NCBI GenBank assembly: GCA_963700785.1
Contig: CAVOYZ010000007.1
Span: 29,701-93,700 of the forward strand
Reading direction: 5' to 3'
DNA from: CAXMST01 sp963700785
GTDB taxonomy: Bacteria; Actinomycetota; Thermoleophilia; Solirubrobacterales; 70-9
DNA length: 64,000 bases
Shown here piece by piece: positions 40,526-49,900 of this stretch. The stretch's first letter is position 1. Each line of letters starts with the position of its first letter. Under the pieces are notes generated by a model, which searched no databases, had not been told where the DNA came from, and saw nothing but the letters and a program-made list of their open reading frames with translations. The translations under genes were made by a program, and so were the position numbers.

Positions 40526-41779
40526 TCACCGAAGCTCGATCGAGCGTAGCTTCCGCCGCTCGCGGCGATCGTATTCAGCGAAATCACCCGTTCCGGGGCC
40601 GCCGCTTAGCACGCGGTCGATGCGGCGATCCTTGGCGAAGAGGTTGTCATCGCCCTGCTCACCAAACAACCTGTCAAGGCCGCCCTCTCCGAACAGGTCG
40701 TCTTCAGCGCGTCCGCCCCTAAGGGTGTCATCACCGCTCCCCCCCTCCATGATGTCCCCGCCGAGACCCCCTTCCAGCTTGTCGTTGCCCCCCTTGCCTC
40801 GGAGCCGATCGGTGCCGCGGTCCCCGACCAGGGTGTTCCTGGCTCCATCACCAATCAACGTGTCCCTGAACTTGGTCCCGACCAGGACCTCAATTGAGGG
40901 AGTGATCGAGTCCCCCTCACCGTCACCGCCTACGCCCCCGATCTTTGCGGTCACGCCCGTCGTCCTGTCGCCTAGGTCAGTACCTGGAAGGTACGTCACA
41001 GTGTCCTTGCCCGGACCACCGACGAAGGTGTCCCCGACACCCCTGAATGGGTTGCCGAGAGTGTCGTTGCCGCCCTCCCCCCTGAGCAGGTCGTGACCGT
41101 TCCCAAGCAGAAGATCATTTCCTGCCCCTCCGTAGATGGCGTCGTTGCCGCCACCACCCCTGATTACGTCGGAGCCACCTAGGCCACAAATCACATCGTC
41201 TCCGTCGGTGCCGAGCAGCGTGTCATCGCGTGGCCCGCCAACGATTTCCCGGCCCCCATTCCCTGGCTCGGCGGCCCTGTCGCAGGTCTGCTCGTCTACC
41301 CCAACGATGTAGATGTCGGTGATCCCCGAGTCACCCTGTCCGCAGATGTCCTCACCCTGAAACCGCAAAGTATTTGCGCCATCGTCGAGCAATGCGGTGA
41401 TGTCGTGTGTCGTGTTGGTGATCGTGCCCGTGCATCCGTTGCTGTAGTCGTGCTCGAACTTCCGCCCGTTCCTGGTATTAGTTACCGTGAGCTTGTCATC
41501 GACGGCCATTGGGTCGCCTTCGCAGGAGGCCGCAAGGGTGACCCGTCTTGTGCTGTTGTAGACGACTTGAACCTGGCGATCGAAGAAGACGCCTCCCGGA
41601 CCGGTGACGAATGAATCCGCCACCTTCTTGCAGCCCGAGGGCAAGGGGCCACCTGCTGGCGCCAAGGTGGGGGCTCCCAGAATCACGAACCACGCAGCTG
41701 CGGCGACGGCTGCGATGCCGGTGGCGAGTGCACGTCGCCTACGCTCGCTCAACACTTGACTCTCCCTTCCCGACACCAC
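40526..41779 (-). CDS. Exported RTX-like (hemolysin-type calcium-binding repeat) protein
   Basis: 417 residues from GTG 41779. An N-terminal signal/anchor (~16-40) is followed by a beta domain (~45-160) with cysteines. Many GGxGxDxLxG nonapeptides then run from ~180 to 400 (GGAGNDLLLG, GGSGDDTLRGG, GEQGDDNLFAKD). Such repeats form calcium-stabilised parallel beta-rolls outside the cell. Gram-negative RTX proteins use type I secretion, but this one has a Sec-type N-terminus and no transporter nearby. No enzymatic domain is seen, so an adhesin or matrix role is inferred. It lacks the lysine-rich tail of its island neighbours and ends DRRERRKLRSIELR. Confidence 0.8.
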   Translation of the reverse strand: MVSGRESQVLSERRRRALATGIAAVAAAAWFVILGAPTLAPAGGPLPSGCKKVADSFVTGPGGVFFDRQVQVVYNSTRRVTLAASCEGDPMAVDDKLTVTNTRNGRKFEHDYSNGCTGTITNTTHDITALLDDGANTLRFQGEDICGQGDSGITDIYIVGVDEQTCDRAAEPGNGGREIVGGPRDDTLLGTDGDDVICGLGGSDVIRGGGGNDAIYGGAGNDLLLGNGHDLLRGEGGNDTLGNPFRGVGDTFVGGPGKDTVTYLPGTDLGDRTTGVTAKIGGVGGDGEGDSITPSIEVLVGTKFRDTLIGDGARNTLVGDRGTDRLRGKGGNDKLEGGLGGDIMEGGSGDDTLRGGRAEDDLFGEGGLDRLFGEQGDDNLFAKDRRIDRVLSGGPGTGDFAEYDRRERRKLRSIELR

Positions 41780-41824
41780 ATGGGGGTCTGGAGCCGCAAC
41801 CCTATCATCGGATTGACCGGCTGG

Positions 41825-41878
41825 GACCGCTCAAAGCCACCTGAGAAGGTGCGGGACTGGCACCCAACTGGCACTCGT
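41825..41878 (+). repeat. R1 repeat, copy 4 (long form)
   Basis: GGACCGCTCAAAGCCACC, TGAGAAGGTGCGGGACTGGC, ACCCAACTGGCACTC: two ACTGGCAC units 12 nt apart, with the same left flank as copies 3 and 5. Confidence 0.7.
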
Positions 41879-41940
41879 TTGCCTTGGAGCGTCGCGTCGA
41901 GGCGACTAGCGGTGACGGTTGCTGTCTCGCCACCGGCCGC

Positions 41941-42028
41941 CACGAGCGCCCTCCTGCGGTCTCGCCTTGGCTGGTTCCGGGAGGAGATCTCTCGGATCGG
42001 CGGGTTCGGGCTTAGGGATCGAGACGTT
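41941..42028 (+). repeat. R2 repeat, copy c
   Basis: CACGAGCGCCCTCCTGCGGT at the left, TCGGATCGGCGGGTTCGGGC in the middle, GAGACGTT at the right. It lies directly downstream of the minus-strand gene stop at 42040, as copy a does for 36193. Confidence 0.65.
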
Positions 42029-42039
42029 GCTTGCCGTGC

Positions 42040-43782
42040 CTACCCCTTCAGCTTGATCTTCTGCTTGCCCTTGTCGGTGCCGCCCGCCGGCCCGGTCGCC
42101 TTGACCTTGATCGTGAGCTTGTTGCGCTTGCGGGCCTTCTCGTCCTTGTCGAGCAGCTTGCTGATCTTCTTGACCGACTTGCTCTGGTTCTTGAACTTGA
42201 GCTTGATCGCCTTCGTCTTGCCTTCGGTGACCGAGACCCTCTTCGTCTTCAGCTTGTAGCTCTTCGACTTCTGGCCTAGTCGCGGCAGCTTCGCCTTGCC
42301 GCTCACCTTCGCCTCGCAGGGGAGCTTGCCGCAGCTTGCCTTCAGCTTGAGCCTGTTCGGCTTCTGCTTCTTCTTGGCCTGAAGCTTGAGCTTCGGCGCG
42401 GCCAAGACCTTGACTTTCTGGGTTGCCTCGGCGACCTCGGAGCCGTTGCAGGAGGCGGTCTGGCCGGTGAAGATGAACTCGGTCGAGCAGCCCTCATCGT
42501 CGGTCAGCGTAAGCGTGGCGGTGTAGGTGCCGGGGGCGGTGTAGGCGTGGGTCTGCGCTGGTCCGTCCGCCACCTGCTCGCCGTCGCCGAAGTCCCAGGC
42601 GTAGGTAGCGATCTCGCCGTCGGGGTCGGAGGAGGCTGATCCGTCGAAGCTCACCGGCTCGCCGACCTCGGCGGTGAACCTCTCGCCGTTGGCGGCTGCT
42701 GCTACGTCGCGTGAGGCCGAGAGGGCTGCCTGCGGTGGCTGGTTGGGGGTGATGGCGATGCCTAGCGGGCTGTCGCCCACGGCGATGTCGTCGTTGGGGT
42801 CGCTCGTGTTTGTGGCCGTGTCGATGATCGAGACGTCGTTGTCGCCAGCGTTGGCCACGTAGGCGCGCTGCCCATCGGGGGTGATCGCGACTACGAACGC
42901 GAGGTCGCCGATCCGAACGTCGTCGGCGAGGAGCGCGTTCGTCGCGGTGTCGATCACCGAAGCGACCTGCTCCTCGGCAAACGGATTCGGACTGACCACG
43001 TACGCGCGTTGCCCGTCAGGTGTGAGTGCTATCCCAGCCGGGAAGCCGGCGACCGGGATGTCCGTACCGAGGTTCGTGTTGGTGGCGATGTCGATCACCG
43101 AGACGTCGTCGTCGCCGAGGTTGGATACGTAGGCGCGTGCTCCGTTGGGGGTGATCGCGATCGCCCGAGGCCTCGTGCCGACCGGGATGTCGGCTCCCAG
43201 GTTCGTGTTTGTGGCGGTGTCGATCACCGAGACGTCGTTGTCGTCGAAGTTGGGCACGTAGGCGCGCTCTCCGCTGGGCGTGATTGCGATCGCCTCAGGC
43301 CCGTTGCCGACCGGGATGTCGTCGGGAAGCTTGGTGTTCGTCGCGGTGTCGATCACCGAGACGTCGCCGTCGCCGTCGTTGACTACGTAGGCGCGCTCCC
43401 CGTCAGGGGCAATGGCGATTGCCTTCGGGAGATCACCGACCTCGATGTCGTTGGCGAGCTTGGTGTTCGTCGTGGTGTCGATTACCGAGACATCGTCGTC
43501 GCCGACATTGACGACATAGGCGCGGTCGCCGTCAGCCGTGATCGCGATCGCTTGCGAGCTGGCCCCGACTGAGATGTTGGTCCCGAGGTTCGTGTTGGTC
43601 GTGGTGTCGATCACCGAGACGTCGCCGCTACTGACGACGTAAGCGTCGCGGGCGTCTGCGGGGGACGCGGCCAGCGCCATCGAAGCGAGTGCTGCGAGCA
43701 GCGCCAGGGCCGCAAGAAGAGACACGCGTCCGGGCAAGACCCTGCTGCTTGTCCTGCCTCCCGCGCCCGCAAAAACTCGCAT
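42040..43782 (-). CDS. Secreted YVTN beta-propeller with PKD domain and lysine-rich C-terminal module (paralog of 36193)
   Basis: 580 residues from ATG 43782 with a GGGAGGG ribosome site. A signal peptide (~18-44) ends ASPADA. Seven YVTN blades (DGDRAYVVNVGDDDVS; VIDTTTNTKL) are followed by a PKD domain (SSDPDGEIATYAWDFGDGE) and the lysine-rich module. From the PKD domain to the end it is nearly identical to the gene at 36193, while blades and signal peptide have diverged, pointing to duplication or gene conversion of the 3' half. The downstream R2 copy is duplicated too. It is a surface or extracellular protein; ligand unknown. Confidence 0.8.
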   Translation of the reverse strand: MRVFAGAGGRTSSRVLPGRVSLLAALALLAALASMALAASPADARDAYVVSSGDVSVIDTTTNTNLGTNISVGASSQAIAITADGDRAYVVNVGDDDVSVIDTTTNTKLANDIEVGDLPKAIAIAPDGERAYVVNDGDGDVSVIDTATNTKLPDDIPVGNGPEAIAITPSGERAYVPNFDDNDVSVIDTATNTNLGADIPVGTRPRAIAITPNGARAYVSNLGDDDVSVIDIATNTNLGTDIPVAGFPAGIALTPDGQRAYVVSPNPFAEEQVASVIDTATNALLADDVRIGDLAFVVAITPDGQRAYVANAGDNDVSIIDTATNTSDPNDDIAVGDSPLGIAITPNQPPQAALSASRDVAAAANGERFTAEVGEPVSFDGSASSDPDGEIATYAWDFGDGEQVADGPAQTHAYTAPGTYTATLTLTDDEGCSTEFIFTGQTASCNGSEVAEATQKVKVLAAPKLKLQAKKKQKPNRLKLKASCGKLPCEAKVSGKAKLPRLGQKSKSYKLKTKRVSVTEGKTKAIKLKFKNQSKSVKKISKLLDKDEKARKRNKLTIKVKATGPAGGTDKGKQKIKLKG

Positions 43783-44017
43783 TTCGCCCTCCCGTTGATA
43801 CCTGTCCGGACGGTGGCGGCAGGGTATCGCCTTCGCCCATCGGAGCCAACTTCTCCGAGCAACCGGGAGCCGCCCAAGGCCAGGGGACTGGCGGCTCTGC
43901 CGCGTCGCGCGGGTACCGCAGAACTAGGTCGCCGGCCGTCCGTTCGACGGCCATCGGCGGCTCGTTGATACGGTCGCTGTCAAGGAGCACCGTTCAATCC
44001 CAAAGGAGGGACAGACC

Positions 44018-44272
44018 ATGAAGAAGTGGATCGCCGCTATCGCAGCGGCAGCCGTCATGGCACTCACACCGGCCACGGCGTTGGCAGGCAAGGACAGCGC
44101 GCCCGGTCAGGTGATCAAGACCGCGTGTGACGCAAACTACGGGCAGATCGTGTCCTCGTTCACGCCCGGCTTCTCGCAGGGACAGCACGCGAAGGCAGCC
44201 GGACTCAAGCCCGGTGCGTACTCGTTCGTGAACACTCCGGGTTCGCTCGCGATTCACGGCTGCGTCGGCTAG
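44018..44272 (+). CDS. Small secreted protein, unknown
   Basis: 84 residues from ATG 44018 with a very strong AAAGGAGGGA site. The signal peptide (KKWIAAIAAAAVMALTPATALA) leaves a ~61-residue mature protein beginning GKDSAPGQVI. Two cysteines (KTACDANYGQ and IHGCVG) may form a disulfide. It ends with a well-formed intrinsic terminator (44296-44326), so it is an independently expressed unit, probably at high level. No family is recognised. The strong expression signals make a secreted peptide effector or wall component conceivable, but nothing shows this. Confidence 0.65.
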   Translation: MKKWIAAIAAAAVMALTPATALAGKDSAPGQVIKTACDANYGQIVSSFTPGFSQGQHAKAAGLKPGAYSFVNTPGSLAIHGCVG

Positions 44273-44295
44273 GAGAAGCAACACCGAAGGTTCGG

Positions 44296-44326
44296 GAAGG
44301 GCGTCCGAGAGGGCGTCCTTCTCTTT
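44296..44326 (+). terminator. Intrinsic terminator of the small secreted protein gene
   Basis: GAAGGGCG (44296-44303) pairs with CGTCCTTC (44314-44321, one G-U), followed by TCTTT. Confidence 0.7.
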
Positions 44327-44360
44327 GCCTGCTCCGTGTCTTCAGTCGGGACCAGCCCCC

Positions 44361-44444
44361 GCGAGCGCCCTCCTGCGGTCTTGTCTCGGCTGGTCGAGCA
44401 GGTCTCCCGAATAGTCGGGGCAGGGGCTTAGGACGGGAGACGTT
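44361..44444 (+). repeat. R2 repeat, copy d
   Basis: GCGAGCGCCCTCCTGCGGTC, AGGTCTCCCGAATAGTCGGG and CTTAGGACGGGAGACGTT. Longest match is to copy c; the pairing arms match copy a. Confidence 0.65.
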
Positions 44445-44464
44445 GGGGTAGGTTGACCAAGCAG

Positions 44465-44490
44465 AAGGGCCACCTACAGGGGCGGCCCTT
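44465..44490. terminator. Perfect hairpin AAGGGCC/GGCCCTT
   Basis: Seven-base arms with a 12-nt loop; no following T-run. Could stop transcription in either direction. Confidence 0.4.
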
Positions 44491-44531
44491 CGCGGCACGA
44501 ACCGGTTTGCGTAGACAGACTTCGGTTGACC

Positions 44532-44590
44532 GCCTGAGACCGCTCAAGCCGCCTGAGAGGAGCGGGACTGGCCCGCGACTGGCACTCATC
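44532..44590 (+). repeat. R1 repeat, copy 5 (long form)
   Basis: CCTGAGACCGCTCAAGCCGC, CTGAGAGGAGCGGGACTGGC, CCGCGACTGGCACTCA. Same organisation as copies 3 and 4. Confidence 0.7.
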
Positions 44591-44873
44591 GGCCACCTGG
44601 CCCCCGTTGCACAGCGCGCCTGCTGTCAGCCTGTCGGCCTCTCGACCGACTCGCCTTTGGTCCGACCAGGGACCCCGACTGCCCGCCCGCGACGTAGGAT
44701 CAGCGACGAGTGGCAGCCACCTTTCCAGCCGACTTCGAGATTGGGCCCGTCGGCAGCCCCTGGGAGCTACCTGATGGGGCACCCACCTCCTCGCCGGCCG
44801 AAACGCACCGCGATGCGAGCCGTCGCGTGACCGATCGAGACGCCGCGATACACCGGACAAGGCGGAGCGAGGT

Positions 44874-45047
44874 GTGGAGGCCGTAGCGAATGCCCTCGAT
44901 GAGGCGAAAGACCTCACAGGCACCATTACCGCCGGGTCGGTGGAGAGAGCGCGGTTCGCGTTCGCCGACGAGGCAACCGAAAAGCAGCGGTTCCATGCCT
45001 ACGCAACGCGCCTACTGGCGGCGGTGCAAGAAGTAGGGTCACGGTGA
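44874..45047 (+). CDS. Possible 57-residue helical protein, coupled to the oxidoreductase
   Basis: From GTG 44874 the frame reads VEAVANALDEAKDLTG..., then AFADEATEKQRFHAYATRLL, ending EVGSR and TGA 45045-45047. Composition is typical of a small helical protein. Its stop overlaps the GTG start of the next gene (GTGA), an arrangement favouring a real coupled gene. No ribosome site is obvious, and the N-terminus may be truncated from a longer gene. No family is recognised. Confidence 0.4.
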   Translation: MEAVANALDEAKDLTGTITAGSVERARFAFADEATEKQRFHAYATRLLAAVQEVGSR

Positions 45048-46025
45048 CCAGGAGCATGCGCGCGGTCGTCCTCGACGCGCCCGGGCCGCCCGATGCCCTC
45101 GAGATCCGGCATCTGCCGGTGCCGGTGCCGAGCCCGGGCTGGGTCCTCATAGAGGTGAAGGCCTTCGGCTTGAATCGCTCGGAGCTGCACACACGACTCG
45201 GCCTCGCCCAGGGAGTGATCTTTCCGCGCGTGCTCGGCATCGAGGCGACCGGGGTCGTCGCGGCCGCTCCCGGCGGAGAGTTCCAGACCGGCCAGCAGGT
45301 TGCGGCCATGATGGGCGGGATGGGCCGCACCTTCGACGGGGGCTATGCGGAGTACACGTGCGTGCCCGCCGCCCAGGTCATTCCGTTTCACTCCGACCTG
45401 GACTGGGCCACGCTCGGCGCGGTGCCCGAAATGCTGCAAACCGCCTACGGATCGCTGACCGTCGGGCTCGATGCACAGCCGGGCCAGAGCTTGCTGATCC
45501 GCGGCGGAACATCGTCGGTCGGGATGGCGGCGGCGGGTGCTCGCGAAGGACCGCGGTCTCACGGTGCTCGCGACGACACGCCGCCCGGATCGCACCGAGA
45601 GGCTAGATGCGATCGGAGTCGACCACGCGCTCGTCGATGACGGGGACGTCGCCCGCCAGGTGCGTGAACGCGTCCCAGAGGGGGTCGATATCGCGCTTGA
45701 GCTCATAGGTACTCCCAGCCTTCCCGACACGCTTCGTGCAACGAGGCTGCACGGGGTGGTGTGCTTTACGGGGATGCTGAGCAACGAGTGGACCGTGAAG
45801 GACTTCTACCCGATCGAATACCTGCCGCGCGGAGTCAGGCTGACCGCCTACGGGGGGGGAGCGGCGGACCTTCCGGCGGAGGTCCTTCAGGAATTCCTCG
45901 ACGCTGTCGCGGATGGGCGACTCACCGTCCCCATCTACCGCACCTATCAGTTCGAAGACGTCGCTGAAGCTCATGCTGCGATGGAGCGCGGCGACGCTTC
46001 GGGAAAGCTGGTTGCCCTTCCCTGA
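45044..46025 (+). pseudogene. Zinc-less quinone oxidoreductase-type MDR enzyme, frameshifted
   Basis: Starts GTG 45044 (MTRSMRAVVLDAPGPPDALE). The N-terminal GroES-like half (VLGIEATGVV, FDGGYAEYTCVPA) is in one frame to the Rossmann glycine motif IRGGTSSVGMAAA. The remainder (VLAKDRGLTVLATTR, LELIGTPSLPDTL, ending SGKLVALP) is in the next frame. Removing one G in the GGG at 45535-45537 gives a continuous ~326-residue enzyme. Family members reduce quinones or alpha,beta-unsaturated carbonyls with NADPH. It is either decaying cargo or a sequence error. It is the last gene before tRNA-Ser remnant 3. Confidence 0.8.
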
Positions 46026-46045
46026 GCCAGCTGAAAGACCCCTCT

Positions 46046-46086
46046 ACGCATTCGGCGTATCAAGGGTTCGAATCTCTCCCCCTCTG
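46046..46086 (+). repeat. tRNA-Ser(CGA) 3' remnant, copy 3 (right boundary of island)
   Basis: Shortest copy: ACGCATTCGGCGTATCAAGG, then GTTCGAATCTCTCCCCCTCT, covering the variable-arm end, T-arm and acceptor strand with a few substitutions. Direct orientation, 14.3 kb from the intact tRNA gene. Confidence 0.7.
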
Positions 46087-46332
46087 CAGCAACGCCACAA
46101 ACGGCTCATCGTTGTACGCCACGGCGCGTCGAGCTTGCCGCGCATCGACCGTGGCCTGGCGCCGCTTGGATCGGCTCGGACTACCGCGGTTCCCGGCCCA
46201 AGAGCCAGCCCCCAGCAGAGCGATCGTGACTGCAAACTTCATAACGGCTCGGTCCGCAGGGGGCGAGCTTGCGGACCGCCAAGTCATCACGGTTGCCGAT
46301 GAAGAGGTTCTGGAGCCGATGCAGCCCCAAAC
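46087..46332. other. Right flank of island with a possible phosphatase remnant
   Basis: At 46093-46182 a plus frame reads HKRLIVVRHGASSLP and DRGLAPLGSART, resembling the RHG start of SixA-type histidine phosphatases, but the rest of the family pattern is absent. A minus frame begins MKFAVTIALLGAGSWAG and is also possible. Neither is called as a gene. Confidence 0.3.
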
Positions 46333-46998
46333 CTACCCGTGCTCGGAGTGACTATCGACCTTTCCGCCGTGCCGGTGGCGCTTCACGTATCTGATGCAGC
46401 GGCCCTGGTTGTTGAACCCGAAGCGCTTGTAGCCGCCGTGCTTGCAGTGCTTCTTCGATCTCGGGCGGGCTGGGGGGTCGACGTCGTTGACGATCGCGCG
46501 ACCGACCAGTGGGCCGCCGAAGTAGTAGTCCGAGAAGTCGTGACAGTCGATCGCGCCTGGCACCTCGGGGTCATCGACGTTGTACTCGAAGCTGTCGAGG
46601 CCGCCACCGCCGTTGTCGACCACTCTGATCGCGACGGCAGTGATCCCCGGTACGTCCGGGAACGGTCCGGCGATCGTCATCTCCGCGGTGTTTCCGTTGA
46701 CGTGCAGGCAGTTGACCGGACCTGAGATCAGAAGCGGAGGCCCGGGACGCGGAGAGGAAGGGTTGCTGACCGTGTAGGAAACGTGCCCGCCGGGGTTCTC
46801 GCCGGAGGGGCCACTGTGGGCATCGACGTCGATATCGGTTGTGTCCCTGAACGGGTCGAGGGGGAGGAGATCTCCGGTCGCTGTCACGGTGTCCTTGAGC
46901 GGCCCGGGCGAGCCTGGAGACTTCGCGGCAGCAGCCGGGGGAATCGCGGGCAGGACCGCAAGGCCGACGATCACAAGCAGATGGCGGAGTGCTCTCAA
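46333..46998 (-). CDS. Secreted histidine/lysine-rich-tailed protein, unknown
   Basis: 221 residues from TTG 46998, behind GGAGGGAGA. A signal peptide (~1-25) ends PPAAAA. The mature part has VDAHSGPSGENPGGHVSY, ISGPVNCLHVNGNTAEMT and IRVVDNGGGGLDSFEYN. A basic tail follows: KKHCKHGGYKRFGFNNQGRC, then IRYVKRHRHGG. Cysteines in pairs suggest disulfides; the His-rich end could bind metal (inference). A clear paralog exists at 61154-61783 but is interrupted by a stop codon. The start is supported by that paralog, whose GTG aligns within one codon. No family name is known to me. Confidence 0.65.
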   Translation of the reverse strand: MRALRHLLVIVGLAVLPAIPPAAAAKSPGSPGPLKDTVTATGDLLPLDPFRDTTDIDVDAHSGPSGENPGGHVSYTVSNPSSPRPGPPLLISGPVNCLHVNGNTAEMTIAGPFPDVPGITAVAIRVVDNGGGGLDSFEYNVDDPEVPGAIDCHDFSDYYFGGPLVGRAIVNDVDPPARPRSKKHCKHGGYKRFGFNNQGRCIRYVKRHRHGGKVDSHSEHG

Positions 46999-47110
46999 GG
47001 CCGTCGTCTCCCTCCGGCGTCGAACTCGAGTCCGACCCTACTCCTTCTCGGCGCCAGCGGCCACCGCAAGTCCCCCGCGCCGAGGATGATGAGCCTCTGG
47101 GAGGCTACCT

Positions 47111-47146
47111 TTGACTGAGTCCAGAAAACAGCTACAGTCCCGGGCC
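47111..47146 (+). promoter_or_regulatory. furA-katG promoter, leaderless
   Basis: -35 TTGACT (47111-47116), 16-nt spacer, -10 TACAGT (47133-47138), and the GTG start of furA nine nt past the -10. No ribosome site. In mycobacteria furA is transcribed as a leaderless mRNA from a similarly placed promoter (established), so the same is expected here. Confidence 0.75.
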
Positions 47147-47590
47147 GTGCCGACGACCGCGGAACTGGAGCAGATGCTGCGTGAGACCGACCTGCGCGTG
47201 ACCCGTCCGCGCCTGGCGGTGCTGAACGCGGTGTACGACCATCCGCACGCCGACACGAGCTCGATCAGCAGCATCGTGCGTGACGACCTCGGCGAGGTGT
47301 CGAACCAGACGGTCTACAACGTGCTTGGAGCACTGACCGGTGCCGGCCTGGTGCGACACATCCAGCCGCCCGGATCCGTGGCCCGCTACGAGTCGCGGGT
47401 CGGCGACAACCATCACCACGTCGTCTGCCGCTCGTGCGGCGCGATCGCCGACGTCGATTGCGCCGTCGGCAGCGCACCCTGTCTGACCCCGTTCGACGAT
47501 CGCGGCTACGCGATCGACGAGGCCGAGGTCGTCTACTGGGGCCTGTGCCCAAACTGCTCGACCGCGAGCACTTCCGATCAAACCCACTGA
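47147..47590 (+). CDS. furA: FurA-type redox-responsive repressor
   Basis: 147 residues from GTG 47147. A TTG start 36 nt earlier is rejected because it coincides with the -35 box. The N-terminal winged helix (ETDLRVTRPRLAVLNAV, VSNQTVYNVLGAL) binds DNA. The metal-binding half holds DNHHHVVCRSCG and LCPNC, two CxxC zinc pairs plus histidines. Actinobacterial FurA represses katG and itself, and peroxide relieves repression (established for mycobacteria). It is followed 15 nt later by katG, the classic arrangement. Confidence 0.93.
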   Translation: MPTTAELEQMLRETDLRVTRPRLAVLNAVYDHPHADTSSISSIVRDDLGEVSNQTVYNVLGALTGAGLVRHIQPPGSVARYESRVGDNHHHVVCRSCGAIADVDCAVGSAPCLTPFDDRGYAIDEAEVVYWGLCPNCSTASTSDQTH

Positions 47591-47605
47591 CCCGAAGGGA
47601 TCCCG

Positions 47606-49834
<2,229 letters not shown>

Positions 49835-49842
49835 CCCGGTCT

Positions 49843-49874
49843 CCAGCCGCAGCGGCACCTCCCCCCGCGGCTGG
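49843..49874 (+). terminator. katG terminator hairpin
   Basis: CCAGCCGC (49843-49850) pairs with GCGGCTGG (49867-49874). It lies between convergent katG and the minus-strand gene ending at 49901, so it could serve both. No clear T-run. Confidence 0.6.
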
Positions 49875-49900
49875 GGCAGCGGGGGGAGCGGCCCCGGCCT

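Larger units (their letters stand above)
44327..44873. other. Repeat-rich intergenic region
   Basis: Holds R2 copy d, the hairpin AAGGGCC/GGCCCTT (44465-44490) and R1 copy 5. A frame from GTG 44710 to TAG (ATFPADFEIGPVGSPWELPD...) has plausible composition but no start signal; it may be decayed coding DNA. Confidence 0.4.

Noticed and set aside
47111..47146. TTG start for furA giving 12 extra residues
   Set aside because: This TTG is part of the TTGACT -35 box of a well-spaced promoter; GTG 47147 matches the normal FurA length.
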